Positions 8,381 to 17,353 of a DNA stretch of 64,000 bases are shown piece by piece. Origin of the DNA: CAIVAT01 sp037128705 (GTDB lineage Bacteria; Bacteroidota; Bacteroidia; Bacteroidales; FEN-979); NCBI GenBank assembly GCA_037128705.1, contig JBAXVX010000006.1, forward strand, positions 57,194 to 121,193, given 5' to 3'. The position numbers and the translations under genes were made by a program. Positions within the stretch are counted from its first letter, which is position 1; every line of letters begins with the position of its first letter. A model generated the notes under the pieces. It was not told the DNA's origin. It saw only the letters and a list, made by a program, of their open reading frames with translations, and did not search any database.

Positions 8381-10231
8381 TTATTTGGTTTTCAACACAG
8401 ACAACGGCAATTTGACTACAAACCTGCTTCCTTTTCCAGGGTCACTGGTCACCTCAAGAGTTCCTCCATTCATCTCCACATATTCTTTGGCAAGGATCAG
8501 CCCCAAACCAGTCCCCTTTTCCCCTGCGGTCCCTTTTGAGGAATAATTTTCCTCCAGCCTGAATAATTTTTCAACTTGTTCCCTGGTCATTCCTACCCCA
8601 TTATCCTCAATGGAGATCACGACATCATGATTGCTGATGGTGGTGTATACCCCAATTTTTCCTCCCGGCATGGTGAATTTCACTGCGTTGGAAACAATGT
8701 TCCTGATTGCAGCAGATATCATATTTTGGTCAGCATTCACCACCGGAGACTGGCCTGATACATATTCAACCGAAATGTTTTTGAGCTTTGCTGAAGCCTC
8801 CACAAGCGAGACAATCTCACTGATGAGCCTGTTCACATCGCATGATTGCTTATTGGGTTTAACCATACCTGATTCAAGCCTGGACCACTCAAGCAAACGC
8901 TCAAGAAGCTGAAAGGTAGAATTGCCTGACGAATGCAAATGATCAATGATAATGGAACGGTCTTCCTCAGAAAGTTCCTTATCATTTTTCAGAATTTCCG
9001 AAAACCCAAGAATGGAGTTGAACGGCGACCTGAGATCGTGGGCCAGAATGGAGATAAACTTGCGAAGAACATTATTTGACTGATCCAGCATGGCGATCAT
9101 CTGCATTTTCCTCTTCTTCTGGCGCTGCTGATAGAAGACAAACGTGATGGATAAAAATAAAATGACCGACAGTAAAATGGTCAGAATGATGACTATCTGA
9201 AGACGATTTTTAGTGACTATCTGCTCTTTTTCCAGCAATTTACGCTCATCCTCCTTGGAATCAAGTTCGATCCGGTAGTTAAAATCCTGAACCGAGATCA
9301 TGACCTGCTGTTTCAATAATTGGGTATTTACCTTTTGGTATTTTTCGTGATACAGCAAGGCCTTTGTATAATCTCCTGTTGTTTTATATAAGTCATATAA
9401 ATTGAGACAGGATAATCTGAGATATTGCGGAATGTCGTATTGTAAAGCCAGGTTCATGGCCTTCAGGTTGAGTTCTTCAGATTTTTTATATTGCTTCAAA
9501 CTCTTATAAATACCAGCAAGATTATTCAGGATCAATGCGTCGTCCCCATTGGCGGTGACCAGGGCAATTGGAAGTGCTTTGTTAAAGTAATCGATTGCCT
9601 GAGGATAATTTGAACGTTTTGTTTCAATGGCGCCGAGGATGTTCAGGTTCGAATAAACCTTGTCGGGTAAACGGAGTTTCTGCGCAATCAGGAGTGATTT
9701 TTTCGCGTATATCCATGAACTGTCCAGTGAATATTGATCGTCCTCAAAAAAGTTCGCCGCTATATTGTTGTAGACTGAGGCGTATAGCGCACTATCAGTT
9801 GAACCTGACAACAGTTTCAAAGCCATGGTAAAATAGATCCGGCCCTGATCATAGAATCCGTTTCCCCGTAAAATGTCGCCGATGCGGATCAGCATATCGA
9901 TGGATTTTGTTTTCTGACCGTGCTGATCATAATACCCCAATGCTTTCAAGGCATATTTCATGGACAAGTCGACATTTCCGCGGTAGGTCAGATAATCGGA
10001 AACCTTTACCAGGGCAGCAATGACCATATCGTCCTGATAATTCAGTGAATCGGCATACTTCAAAGCAAGCTGATAAAGGGAAATCTCTTTGTGTTGATCG
10101 ATCGGGTGAATTTTTACCCCTTCGCGGATCAAATCGTGGATGTAAACGCTGTCATGTGGTTTTACAACTGCCCTGGCAAAATTTACAGAAAACAGAACAA
10201 TTAAAAATAGAAGATTCCTGGCAATGGGCAT
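8381..10231 (-). CDS. TPR-containing membrane sensor histidine kinase
   Basis: Periplasmic-sensing histidine kinase without an attached receiver. It has a signal peptide (MPIARNLLFLIVLFSVNFARA), about 270 residues of tetratricopeptide repeats, a short coiled segment, one transmembrane helix and a HisKA domain in which LAHDLRSPFNSILGF holds the phosphorylated His (residue 398 from this start). The HATPase domain has N (RNIVSNAVKF), G1 (IEDNGVGM) and G2 (GTGLGLILAKEYVEMNGG) boxes. I prefer the ATG at 10231. The ATG at 10255 adds MVQPSKQT, makes a poorer signal peptide and leaves only 8 bases to the promoter box. The partner regulator is unknown, and the neighbouring carAB is the only gene pair tied to it by position. 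Confidence 0.88.
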   Translation of the reverse strand: MPIARNLLFLIVLFSVNFARAVVKPHDSVYIHDLIREGVKIHPIDQHKEISLYQLALKYADSLNYQDDMVIAALVKVSDYLTYRGNVDLSMKYALKALGYYDQHGQKTKSIDMLIRIGDILRGNGFYDQGRIYFTMALKLLSGSTDSALYASVYNNIAANFFEDDQYSLDSSWIYAKKSLLIAQKLRLPDKVYSNLNILGAIETKRSNYPQAIDYFNKALPIALVTANGDDALILNNLAGIYKSLKQYKKSEELNLKAMNLALQYDIPQYLRLSCLNLYDLYKTTGDYTKALLYHEKYQKVNTQLLKQQVMISVQDFNYRIELDSKEDERKLLEKEQIVTKNRLQIVIILTILLSVILFLSITFVFYQQRQKKRKMQMIAMLDQSNNVLRKFISILAHDLRSPFNSILGFSEILKNDKELSEEDRSIIIDHLHSSGNSTFQLLERLLEWSRLESGMVKPNKQSCDVNRLISEIVSLVEASAKLKNISVEYVSGQSPVVNADQNMISAAIRNIVSNAVKFTMPGGKIGVYTTISNHDVVISIEDNGVGMTREQVEKLFRLEENYSSKGTAGEKGTGLGLILAKEYVEMNGGTLEVTSDPGKGSRFVVKLPLSVLKTK

Positions 10232-10263
10232 CGTTTGTTTGCTGGGTTGAACCAAATTGGCGA

Positions 10264-10271
10264 CAAAATTA
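10264..10271 (-). promoter_or_regulatory. -7 box upstream of TPR kinase
   Basis: On the minus strand this reads TAATTTTG, matching TAnnTTTG, 32 bases before the preferred kinase start. No clear -33 box. Confidence 0.4.
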
Positions 10272-10325
10272 CTTTTTTTTTAAAACCCACTCGATTTTCA
10301 TTGATCTATTTCAATCCAACTCCTT

Positions 10326-11750
10326 TTAATGGACAGCCATTCCTTTGGTTAGCGTAAGGGCTCCCTTCAGGTGAACTGCAACTACACTGTTCACCGAATC
10401 GGGGGGAGACGACGGCAGCGAAATGATGAGTGCATCTTTTTCACGTTTGATTTTCAAGGCTTTCCTGCCGGGGTCAGCAAGAAGAAAGGCATTTTCAGGT
10501 GAATTCATTACCCCCGGGAGAATCAGCTTCCCGTTCACAGGCCAGTCAAAAACATGAAGGTAAAGTACCGATCCATTGATCTCTTTTTTTTGCGTGCACC
10601 GGCCCCACGACAAATGACTGAACGGACTTGGCATGGTGCCGTAGATCGATTCGCTGTTCACCTTCATCCAGCGGCCGATTGAGGCCAGCCGTTCAACGCT
10701 TTCAGGTGGAATTAATCCTTCTGCGGTAGGACCAACATTCAGCAGATAGTTCCCTCCTTTCGAAGCAATGTCGGCCAGCATCCTGATCATCTCTTTCGAG
10801 GATTTAAAATTTTTATCTGCCTTGTTATAACCCCAGTGGTCGTTCATAGTCATGCAGGTTTCCCAATCAACACCCGGAAGACCCGTGGCCGGGATTTGCT
10901 GCTCAGGGGTTCCGAAATCCCCTCCAAAGGCCCCCTCCTTCGTCAGCCCCTCCATGTCAAGCCTGCCAGCCCCCACGCGGTTATTCACGATCACCGCTGG
11001 CTGGAGCATCCTGACATAGTCATAAATCTCTTTTCCATAATTTTCGTTCCAGGTATTTTCCCATTCCCCATCGAACCATAAAACGCCTATGTCGCCGTAA
11101 TTTGTAAGCAGTTCCTTCAACTGAGCCTTCATGTAGGCTACATACTTGTTAAAATCGGCTCCCCCGGCCGAACGGTTTTTTTCCCATTCCCGGCGTGGCA
11201 GATAATCGGGATGATGCCAATCCATGATAGAATGGTAAAAGCAGAATTTCAATCCCTGTTTTTTACATGCTGCCGCCAGTTCCTTCATCGGGTCTCGATT
11301 GAAGGGGGTGGTCATGATGTTGAAGTCGGTCTGCCTGGTATCAAACATGCAGAAACCATCATGGTGTTTGGATGTGATCACGATGTATTTCATCCCGGCA
11401 TCCCGGGCCATTTTCACCCAGGCATCGGCATCAAACTGAACAGGGTTAAACTTCGGGCGGAACTGATCATACACCTCCAGCGGGATCTCGGCCGATGTCC
11501 TGATCCATTCGCCATATCCTGTTTTGCCATTCCATTCGCCTGCCGGAACCGCGTACAACCCCCAGTGAATGAACATCCCGAACCGTGCGTCACGCCACCA
11601 GGCCATGCGGGCATCGTGCTGTGCAGCAGTTTCCATGGGTTTAATGACTTCAACCATTTGCAGGTTGTTTACTGCTGATTGGGAAAAGGTGCAGGGAATT
11701 CCGCTCAGGAATCCCAAAAAAACACCAATGAGCAAGCGGGTGCCGTACAT
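10326..11750 (-). CDS. Alpha-L-fucosidase, GH29
   Basis: Retaining exo-fucosidase expected to act in the periplasm or on the surface. A signal peptide (about residues 1-24, ending FSQS) is followed by the GH29 TIM barrel. It carries RDARFGMFIHWGLYAVPAGEW, the YIVITSKHHDGFCMFDT strand with the two substrate-binding His, and Asp227 in VLWFDGEW as nucleophile. GGNYLLNVGPTAEG is a further family signature. A small beta domain closes the 474-residue protein. The acid/base residue varies in GH29 and I do not assign it. The sulfatase and the GH2 and GH20 enzymes elsewhere in the window point to use of decorated fucosylated glycans. Confidence 0.94.
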   Translation of the reverse strand: MYGTRLLIGVFLGFLSGIPCTFSQSAVNNLQMVEVIKPMETAAQHDARMAWWRDARFGMFIHWGLYAVPAGEWNGKTGYGEWIRTSAEIPLEVYDQFRPKFNPVQFDADAWVKMARDAGMKYIVITSKHHDGFCMFDTRQTDFNIMTTPFNRDPMKELAAACKKQGLKFCFYHSIMDWHHPDYLPRREWEKNRSAGGADFNKYVAYMKAQLKELLTNYGDIGVLWFDGEWENTWNENYGKEIYDYVRMLQPAVIVNNRVGAGRLDMEGLTKEGAFGGDFGTPEQQIPATGLPGVDWETCMTMNDHWGYNKADKNFKSSKEMIRMLADIASKGGNYLLNVGPTAEGLIPPESVERLASIGRWMKVNSESIYGTMPSPFSHLSWGRCTQKKEINGSVLYLHVFDWPVNGKLILPGVMNSPENAFLLADPGRKALKIKREKDALIISLPSSPPDSVNSVVAVHLKGALTLTKGMAVH

Positions 11751-11845
11751 ATCAATGACTATATTCTGGTGGAAATAAAATTAAAACCAAACCGTAAGAT
11801 CAGGAAATTACGGATCAGTCAATCATTCATTGGTGAAATCTGAAG

Positions 11846-12106
11846 TTAACCAACCTCAACCAGTTCGTACGAGATGGTGTCATCCGTCGCATTGAAATTA
11901 AAAGTTTCAAACTGGTCAAGCACAGGATCTCCGAGACGCCAACCAAGAGGCCTCATCAACCAGATAGTGCCTGAGGGTGGTTTTTTCTTCGGAGCCAACA
12001 GGGCAACCTTTTTAATAACATCAATGGGCGAATGCTGATCCAGAGCAATTCCTTGAACTCTCAGATCAGTCTGCGATTGCGCGATTTTTACATTTAATGT
12101 GACCAT
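11846..12106 (-). CDS. Small protein, possible ubiquitin-like beta-grasp fold
   Basis: An 86-residue protein with no signal peptide that I do not recognise by family. Its pattern of strands is VTLNVKIA, then DLRVQGIALDQ, helix PIDVIKKVALLA, a PPSGTIWLMR strand after a lysine/proline turn, a LGWRLGDPVLDQF segment and a last strand TISYELVEVG. That order (beta-beta-alpha-beta-beta with a final strand) resembles the YukD/EsaB type of ubiquitin-like fold, and the chain ends in a single Gly. This is a reading of pattern only. It lies upstream of and co-directional with the fucosidase gene (95-base gap). No E1-like, E2-like or deubiquitinase gene is in the window. Confidence 0.5.
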   Translation of the reverse strand: MVTLNVKIAQSQTDLRVQGIALDQHSPIDVIKKVALLAPKKKPPSGTIWLMRPLGWRLGDPVLDQFETFNFNATDDTISYELVEVG

Positions 12107-12176
12107 GTTGCCTGATTTTAATGATTGCTAAACACGACTAAACCAATTTCAATTCATGGTACTAAATTAAAAAAAA

Positions 12177-12204
12177 TTGAGAAAAAAAATAATTTATATA
12201 TTTG
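12177..12204 (+). promoter_or_regulatory. Bacteroidota promoter for propeller kinase
   Basis: TTG at 12177-12179 and TATATTTG at 12197-12204 with 17 bases between them fit the -33/-7 pattern, about 21 bases before the ATG at 12226. The surrounding A/T-rich tract strengthens the call. Confidence 0.55.
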
Positions 12205-12225
12205 ATAGGGTTAAATTGATTTTTC

Positions 12226-15200
12226 ATGAGATATAAAACAGATTTTTTCCTTTGTGTCCTGCTTTCATTGATTTTTCCATTGAATGCAGGGGCCCAGACA
12301 ATGGTGGACCAGACAAATTCAGGGCAGTATAACATCCGGAAATGGAATTCCAACAACGGTTTGATATCAAATATTTATTCGATGGCGCAAACACCGGATG
12401 GTTTTCTCTGGATGGGATATGAATCGGGAATTATCAGGTTTGACGGAACAAATATTTACTGGTTTCACAGTCAGAACACCAAAGAGATGACTGAAAATTT
12501 TTGCCGGGTACTTTATCTCGCTCGCGATTCGACCCTGTATTGCGGGATGGACAACGGCCAGGTGTACCGGTTAAAAAACAACCATTTTAAATCGCTGGGA
12601 GCCAGGGACTCCTTTTATGGAAAGTCCATCAACGCCATCTGCGAAGATGGCGACGGGAGCATCTGGATTGCCCCCGAAGGCATGGGGCTTGTAAAATATT
12701 CAAAAGAGGGGTTTTTTAAACTCAATCGTAACAACGGACTTCCCTCGAATGAGGTCAATGCCATCACCCGGGGACTGAACAATGAGATCTGGATTGGCAC
12801 CGATGCAGGGATCTGTTGCATCAAGGATAAAAATGTAGTCTCCGCCTTCAACCTTCAAAACGGTCTTTTATCCAACGATATCACTGCCCTGTGCATGTCG
12901 GGAGACACACTGTGGGCGGGGAGTACCGATGGGCAACTCATGCTGCTGGTTAACGGGAAAGTATCTGAAATTATGAATGGCCACCCTGGAAACGTGAGAT
13001 TGGTGAGTTCCATCATTGTCCGGCCCGATAAAAAGATCTGTATCGGGACCAAGGGGGATGGGTTATTTCTTTATGACCCTGCAAAGAAGCGATTTGAAAA
13101 CGTCACAACCGCGGATGGTTTGTCATCCAATATGATAACGGCCGTTATCACCAATGCCGAGGGCGATCTCATGGCAGGGACCCAGGGGAATGGCCTGAAC
13201 AGAATACGGAAAAATGCGGTACGCTCTTATTCAAAGCGGGATGGGATGGCTGAAAATTACTGCATGAGCGTATGCAGACTGAAAAACGGGAGTATCCTTG
13301 TCGGTCACCGGGAGGGAGGGATCTCGCAGTATATGAACGGGAAATTCAGTGACATATCATCAAAAGCAGGCATTGACGGGCTTCCCGTATTTTCAATTGC
13401 TGAAGATTCGGAAAATAAAATTCATGTTGCCACGGAAGGGGCGATCATTTCCTGGGACGGGAAACAGAAGAACATCTTCAAAGCCCATTCAGGTCTCGAC
13501 AATTCCCTTTTTCATGCAGTTTATTTTGATCGGAAGGGAACAATGTGGGCTGGCACCAATGCAGGGGTTTATCTTTTCAAGGGACAGGAAATGAAAACAA
13601 TGTCTGTCGAAAACGGACTATCCGACAACCGGGTTCTGTGTTTCCTTGAAGATCACCTGGGAAAGATGTGGGTGGGCACCATGGGTGGGATTACCATCAT
13701 CGACAACAATAAAACGTCTGTCCTGACGAAAAAAAACGGCCTGGCGGATAACATCATCATGTCAATGTACGAAGATTCTGATGGCACTATCTGGATCGGG
13801 ACTTTCAGCCGCGGATTAAACCGGATTGATGGAAAAACAGGAATGATCAGCCTGCTCGACAGCCTTAACCTGCAACAGAAACCGATTTGCCAGATCATGG
13901 AAGACAAGGCGCATCATCTTTGGCTTGGAACAGAAGACGGGATCTATGCCATAAAGAAAAAAGATCTGGATGGATATGTTAAGGGACTTAACAAAATGCC
14001 TGGCTTAACATATCTGGGAGTGGAAGAGGGTGTTCCGGGCGATTGTGTCGGTGCTGTTTTCCCGGCCGGATGTGTAACCCCGGATGAAAAACTCTGGTTC
14101 CCGACAAATGAAGGTATCGCAGAAATAGATCCTTCGACCTGTTCAATGCAGGTGAGTTCACCCGTGGTATTGATCGATTCCATTAAAGTGAACAATAAAA
14201 CACTGGCAGGCAATGGTGCTTTTGATCTTCCTGCCGGGGTAATCCACATGGAGATCTGCTATACCGCCCCAAGTTATATCGCCCCTGAAAAATTAACATA
14301 CAGGTACAAGCTGGAGGGATATGACCATGAATGGACAGAGGCCGGGGACCGGAAGTTTGCCATATATACCAAGGTTCCTGAAGGACATTACACCTTCAGG
14401 GTGGAGGTCAGAAATAACCAGGGAATGATCAGTGCACAACAAGCCTCCGCCCAAATTTACATTCAGCCATTTTTCTACCAGACATGGTGGTTTCGCACCC
14501 TTTGTCTTGTATTTATCCTGATGGCTGGTTATGGTTTCTTTGTTTTACGGATCCGCCAGATAAAAACCAAAGAACTGGAGATCCTCGTATTAAAGCGAAC
14601 CGACGAAATAAGGAGACTGAATGAAAGCCTTGAACAGAAGGTTTCGGACCGTACAACACAACTTGCCGCAACCAATACAGAGCTGGAGGCTTTTTCCTAT
14701 TCTGTATCCCATGATCTCAAAGCACCGGTGAGGAGGATCGAAGGACTAATCCAGGCATTGATTGAAGATTATGGAGCGCAACTTGATGAAAATGCAACGG
14801 ATTTCCTGGTAAAGATCAGGGAATCGATCGTTTCCATGAATATTCTGATTGAGGAATTGTTAAAATTGTCCCGCATTGCAAGGCAGGAGCTGGATATTAC
14901 GGAAGTCAATCTATCTGGAATGGCTGCCGGAATAAATGAGAATTTAAAAAGAGCACATCCTGACCGGGTGGTGAATGTCATCATCCAGCCCGACATGGTT
15001 GTTGAGGCCGATGCCAGGCTGACTCAGATCGCTTTGCAGAATCTTTTTGACAACGCATGGAAATACACCGGCAAAGAGCCTGAAGCAAAAATAGAGTTCG
15101 GCCTCACAGAAAAGGATGGGAAACAGCTCATTTTTATCAGGGATAACGGAGTTGGATTCGACATGGGACATTATGAAAAGTTATTTACTCCCTTTCAGCG

Positions 15201-15339
15201 TCTGCACAGCGATGATCAGTTTATCGGCACGGGGATCGGCCTGGCCACTGTAAAAAGGATCATCCTGAAGCATGGAGGATGGATCAGCGCCGAGAGTGAA
15301 CCCGGAAAAGGAGCTGCCTTCTGTTTTACCTTGTCCTGA
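12226..15339 (+). CDS. Reg_prop/Y_Y_Y sensor histidine kinase
   Basis: A 1037-residue sensor of the SusR/HTCS-like architecture but without receiver or DNA-binding parts. Order: signal peptide (1-24); two seven-bladed Reg_prop beta-propellers to about residue 640, seen as recurring DGTIWIGT, NEIWIGTDAGI and GLSSNMI-type blades; a Y_Y_Y domain (YTAPSYIAPEKLTYRYKLEGYDHEW); one transmembrane helix near 757-777; a coiled coil; HisKA with His829 in VSHDLKAP; HATPase ending GIGLATVKRIILKHGG. Such periplasmic propellers usually bind glycan fragments. It is followed after 40 bases by the hybrid kinase, its likely partner. The divergent fucosidase is a candidate target, by position only. Confidence 0.92.
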   Translation: MRYKTDFFLCVLLSLIFPLNAGAQTMVDQTNSGQYNIRKWNSNNGLISNIYSMAQTPDGFLWMGYESGIIRFDGTNIYWFHSQNTKEMTENFCRVLYLARDSTLYCGMDNGQVYRLKNNHFKSLGARDSFYGKSINAICEDGDGSIWIAPEGMGLVKYSKEGFFKLNRNNGLPSNEVNAITRGLNNEIWIGTDAGICCIKDKNVVSAFNLQNGLLSNDITALCMSGDTLWAGSTDGQLMLLVNGKVSEIMNGHPGNVRLVSSIIVRPDKKICIGTKGDGLFLYDPAKKRFENVTTADGLSSNMITAVITNAEGDLMAGTQGNGLNRIRKNAVRSYSKRDGMAENYCMSVCRLKNGSILVGHREGGISQYMNGKFSDISSKAGIDGLPVFSIAEDSENKIHVATEGAIISWDGKQKNIFKAHSGLDNSLFHAVYFDRKGTMWAGTNAGVYLFKGQEMKTMSVENGLSDNRVLCFLEDHLGKMWVGTMGGITIIDNNKTSVLTKKNGLADNIIMSMYEDSDGTIWIGTFSRGLNRIDGKTGMISLLDSLNLQQKPICQIMEDKAHHLWLGTEDGIYAIKKKDLDGYVKGLNKMPGLTYLGVEEGVPGDCVGAVFPAGCVTPDEKLWFPTNEGIAEIDPSTCSMQVSSPVVLIDSIKVNNKTLAGNGAFDLPAGVIHMEICYTAPSYIAPEKLTYRYKLEGYDHEWTEAGDRKFAIYTKVPEGHYTFRVEVRNNQGMISAQQASAQIYIQPFFYQTWWFRTLCLVFILMAGYGFFVLRIRQIKTKELEILVLKRTDEIRRLNESLEQKVSDRTTQLAATNTELEAFSYSVSHDLKAPVRRIEGLIQALIEDYGAQLDENATDFLVKIRESIVSMNILIEELLKLSRIARQELDITEVNLSGMAAGINENLKRAHPDRVVNVIIQPDMVVEADARLTQIALQNLFDNAWKYTGKEPEAKIEFGLTEKDGKQLIFIRDNGVGFDMGHYEKLFTPFQRLHSDDQFIGTGIGLATVKRIILKHGGWISAESEPGKGAAFCFTLS

Positions 15340-15379
15340 TTGAAATTCATCTCAATATAACAGTCAAAAAACAAAACGC

Positions 15380-17353
15380 ATGACGAAACTAAAACTCTTA
15401 CTCGTCGAAGATAATGATACTGATGCCTTGCTCGTTGTCCGGCAACTTAAAAAGGAGGGTTTCGAAGTGGATCATCTCCAGGTAAAGACACGGGAAGAGA
15501 TGGAGGCAGGTCTTGCCCGGGGCGGATGGGATATTGTAATATCCGATTACTCACTGCCCGGATTCGGGGGTGGGGAGGCGCTGGAACTTTTCCAGTCCAA
15601 AAAACCCGACATCCCCTTCATCCTGGTATCCGGAACGGTTGGGGAGGACATTGCGGTGACCATTATGAAGGGCGGGGCCAATGATTATCTCATGAAAACA
15701 CACCTGAACCGGCTTGGCCCGGCCGTGAAAAGGGAGTTGAACGAAACTTCAATGAAGCGCGAAAAAATGCGTATTGAATCCGTTCTTTCACAAACAGAGA
15801 AACGTTTTCAGCGACTGATCCAGGATCTGCTGGATGTTGTCTGGCTTTCCAATATGGACATGACGAGGCTGTACATTGTAAACGCTGCTTTTGAAAAGAT
15901 CTTCGGGATTCCTGTTGATGACAAACAGGCAAACCCGGTAAAATGGATTGATCATGTATGGGAAGAGGACAAACAACTTTTCATGAAATTTCTCCGGGAT
16001 CTTCCGATGCGTGGCGTGCATTCCTGTGAATACCGGATCGTGAAACCGGATGGATTGGTCCGGTGGATCTTTGATCAGAGGTATATTGTTCATGGTGAGG
16101 GGAATGAGGAAGAAATGGTTGGGGGAATATTGACAGACATCTCGGAAGATAAGCGGGCTGAGCAGGAACTGATCCTGGCAAAGCATGCTGCGGAGGAATC
16201 AAGCCGGCTCAAGTCGGCCATGCTCCAGAATATGAGCCATGAGTTCAGGACGCCCATGAACGGAATTCTCGGGTTCTCTGAATTGTTAAATAATGAATTG
16301 ACCGATCAGTCTACCCAGGTCATGGCCAGGCACATCCTTACATCCGGAAAACGGCTTCAGAACACCCTGGATGCCATCATGCTTTTTGCCCAGCTGGAAG
16401 GGGGAATGAAATTAAACCTGTCGAATGTGAACCTGACCTCCCTCGTTTCCAAAGCAGGTGAAACCTTCAGGGAACAAATCACCGCCAAAGGACTGAAACT
16501 TGAAATCGAGGCAGAATACCAGTTGTTTTTACATACCGACGAAAACCTCCTTCGGACAACCCTGCTGAAAATTATTGAGAATGCAGTAAAGTTTACAAGC
16601 GAAGGGGGCATCCATCTCTCGGCCAATTACACCGGTGAAAATAAAAAATCAGTACGGATTACCATCCGCGACACAGGTATCGGCATTCCAAAGGAGAAGC
16701 AAAACGTCATCTTTGAGGAGTTCAGGCAGGCTGAAGAGGGTTACAACCGCCCTTATGAAGGGAGCGGACTTGGATTATCCATCGCCCGTAAAACAATAGA
16801 GCTGCTTCATGGAACAATCAGGGTCGAAAGCGAACCAGGCTCAGGCACTGAGGTGATCCTCATTCTGCCCATGGGACTCCAGCTTGAAAAAATCCTTCCC
16901 AAGGTTAATCCGGGCGATGCCGGGGAAGGATTTCCTGCTGCAAAAACCCCGGCCGAACCCCCGATGATCCTCCTGGTCGAGGACAACGATGCCAATATCG
17001 CCCTGGTCCGGATGTACCTGAAAAAGGATTTCAGGCTCGATGTGGCCATGAATGGAGAGAGTTCACTGGAGATGGTGAGAAAGACCGTCTACCAGGCTAT
17101 CCTGATGGACATCAACCTGGGACCGGGAATGGATGGGATCGATGCCATCACCGAAATCCGGAAAATTCCTGAATATGCAAATACACCCATTGTTGCTGTA
17201 ACAGGATATACTTTTCAGAATGAGAAGGAGTACATTTTTTCCAAAGGGGCAAACTATTACCTTGAAAAGCCTTTCGTGAAGCAGGTACTGGTGGATTTAT
17301 TGAAAGGGATTTTATCGAAACAGGGTTACGGTTCCTTTGTTGGTAACCTTTGA
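15380..17353 (+). CDS. Cytoplasmic hybrid kinase, REC-PAS-HisKA-HATPase-REC
   Basis: A 657-residue soluble hybrid with no membrane segment. The first receiver (LLVEDNDTDALLV) has phospho-acceptor Asp56 in ISDYSLPG. A PAS domain follows (about 145-265), then HisKA with His287 in MSHEFRTPMNG, HATPase (ENAVKFT, DTGIGIP, GSGLGLSIARK) and a second receiver with Asp577 in LMDINLG and the conserved Lys in EKPF. Two receivers around one kinase suggest a relay: the upstream propeller kinase could phosphorylate the first receiver. No DNA-binding output is present in either protein. Its last 42 bases overlap the 3' end of the convergent gliding-type gene. Confidence 0.92.
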   Translation: MTKLKLLLVEDNDTDALLVVRQLKKEGFEVDHLQVKTREEMEAGLARGGWDIVISDYSLPGFGGGEALELFQSKKPDIPFILVSGTVGEDIAVTIMKGGANDYLMKTHLNRLGPAVKRELNETSMKREKMRIESVLSQTEKRFQRLIQDLLDVVWLSNMDMTRLYIVNAAFEKIFGIPVDDKQANPVKWIDHVWEEDKQLFMKFLRDLPMRGVHSCEYRIVKPDGLVRWIFDQRYIVHGEGNEEEMVGGILTDISEDKRAEQELILAKHAAEESSRLKSAMLQNMSHEFRTPMNGILGFSELLNNELTDQSTQVMARHILTSGKRLQNTLDAIMLFAQLEGGMKLNLSNVNLTSLVSKAGETFREQITAKGLKLEIEAEYQLFLHTDENLLRTTLLKIIENAVKFTSEGGIHLSANYTGENKKSVRITIRDTGIGIPKEKQNVIFEEFRQAEEGYNRPYEGSGLGLSIARKTIELLHGTIRVESEPGSGTEVILILPMGLQLEKILPKVNPGDAGEGFPAAKTPAEPPMILLVEDNDANIALVRMYLKKDFRLDVAMNGESSLEMVRKTVYQAILMDINLGPGMDGIDAITEIRKIPEYANTPIVAVTGYTFQNEKEYIFSKGANYYLEKPFVKQVLVDLLKGILSKQGYGSFVGNL

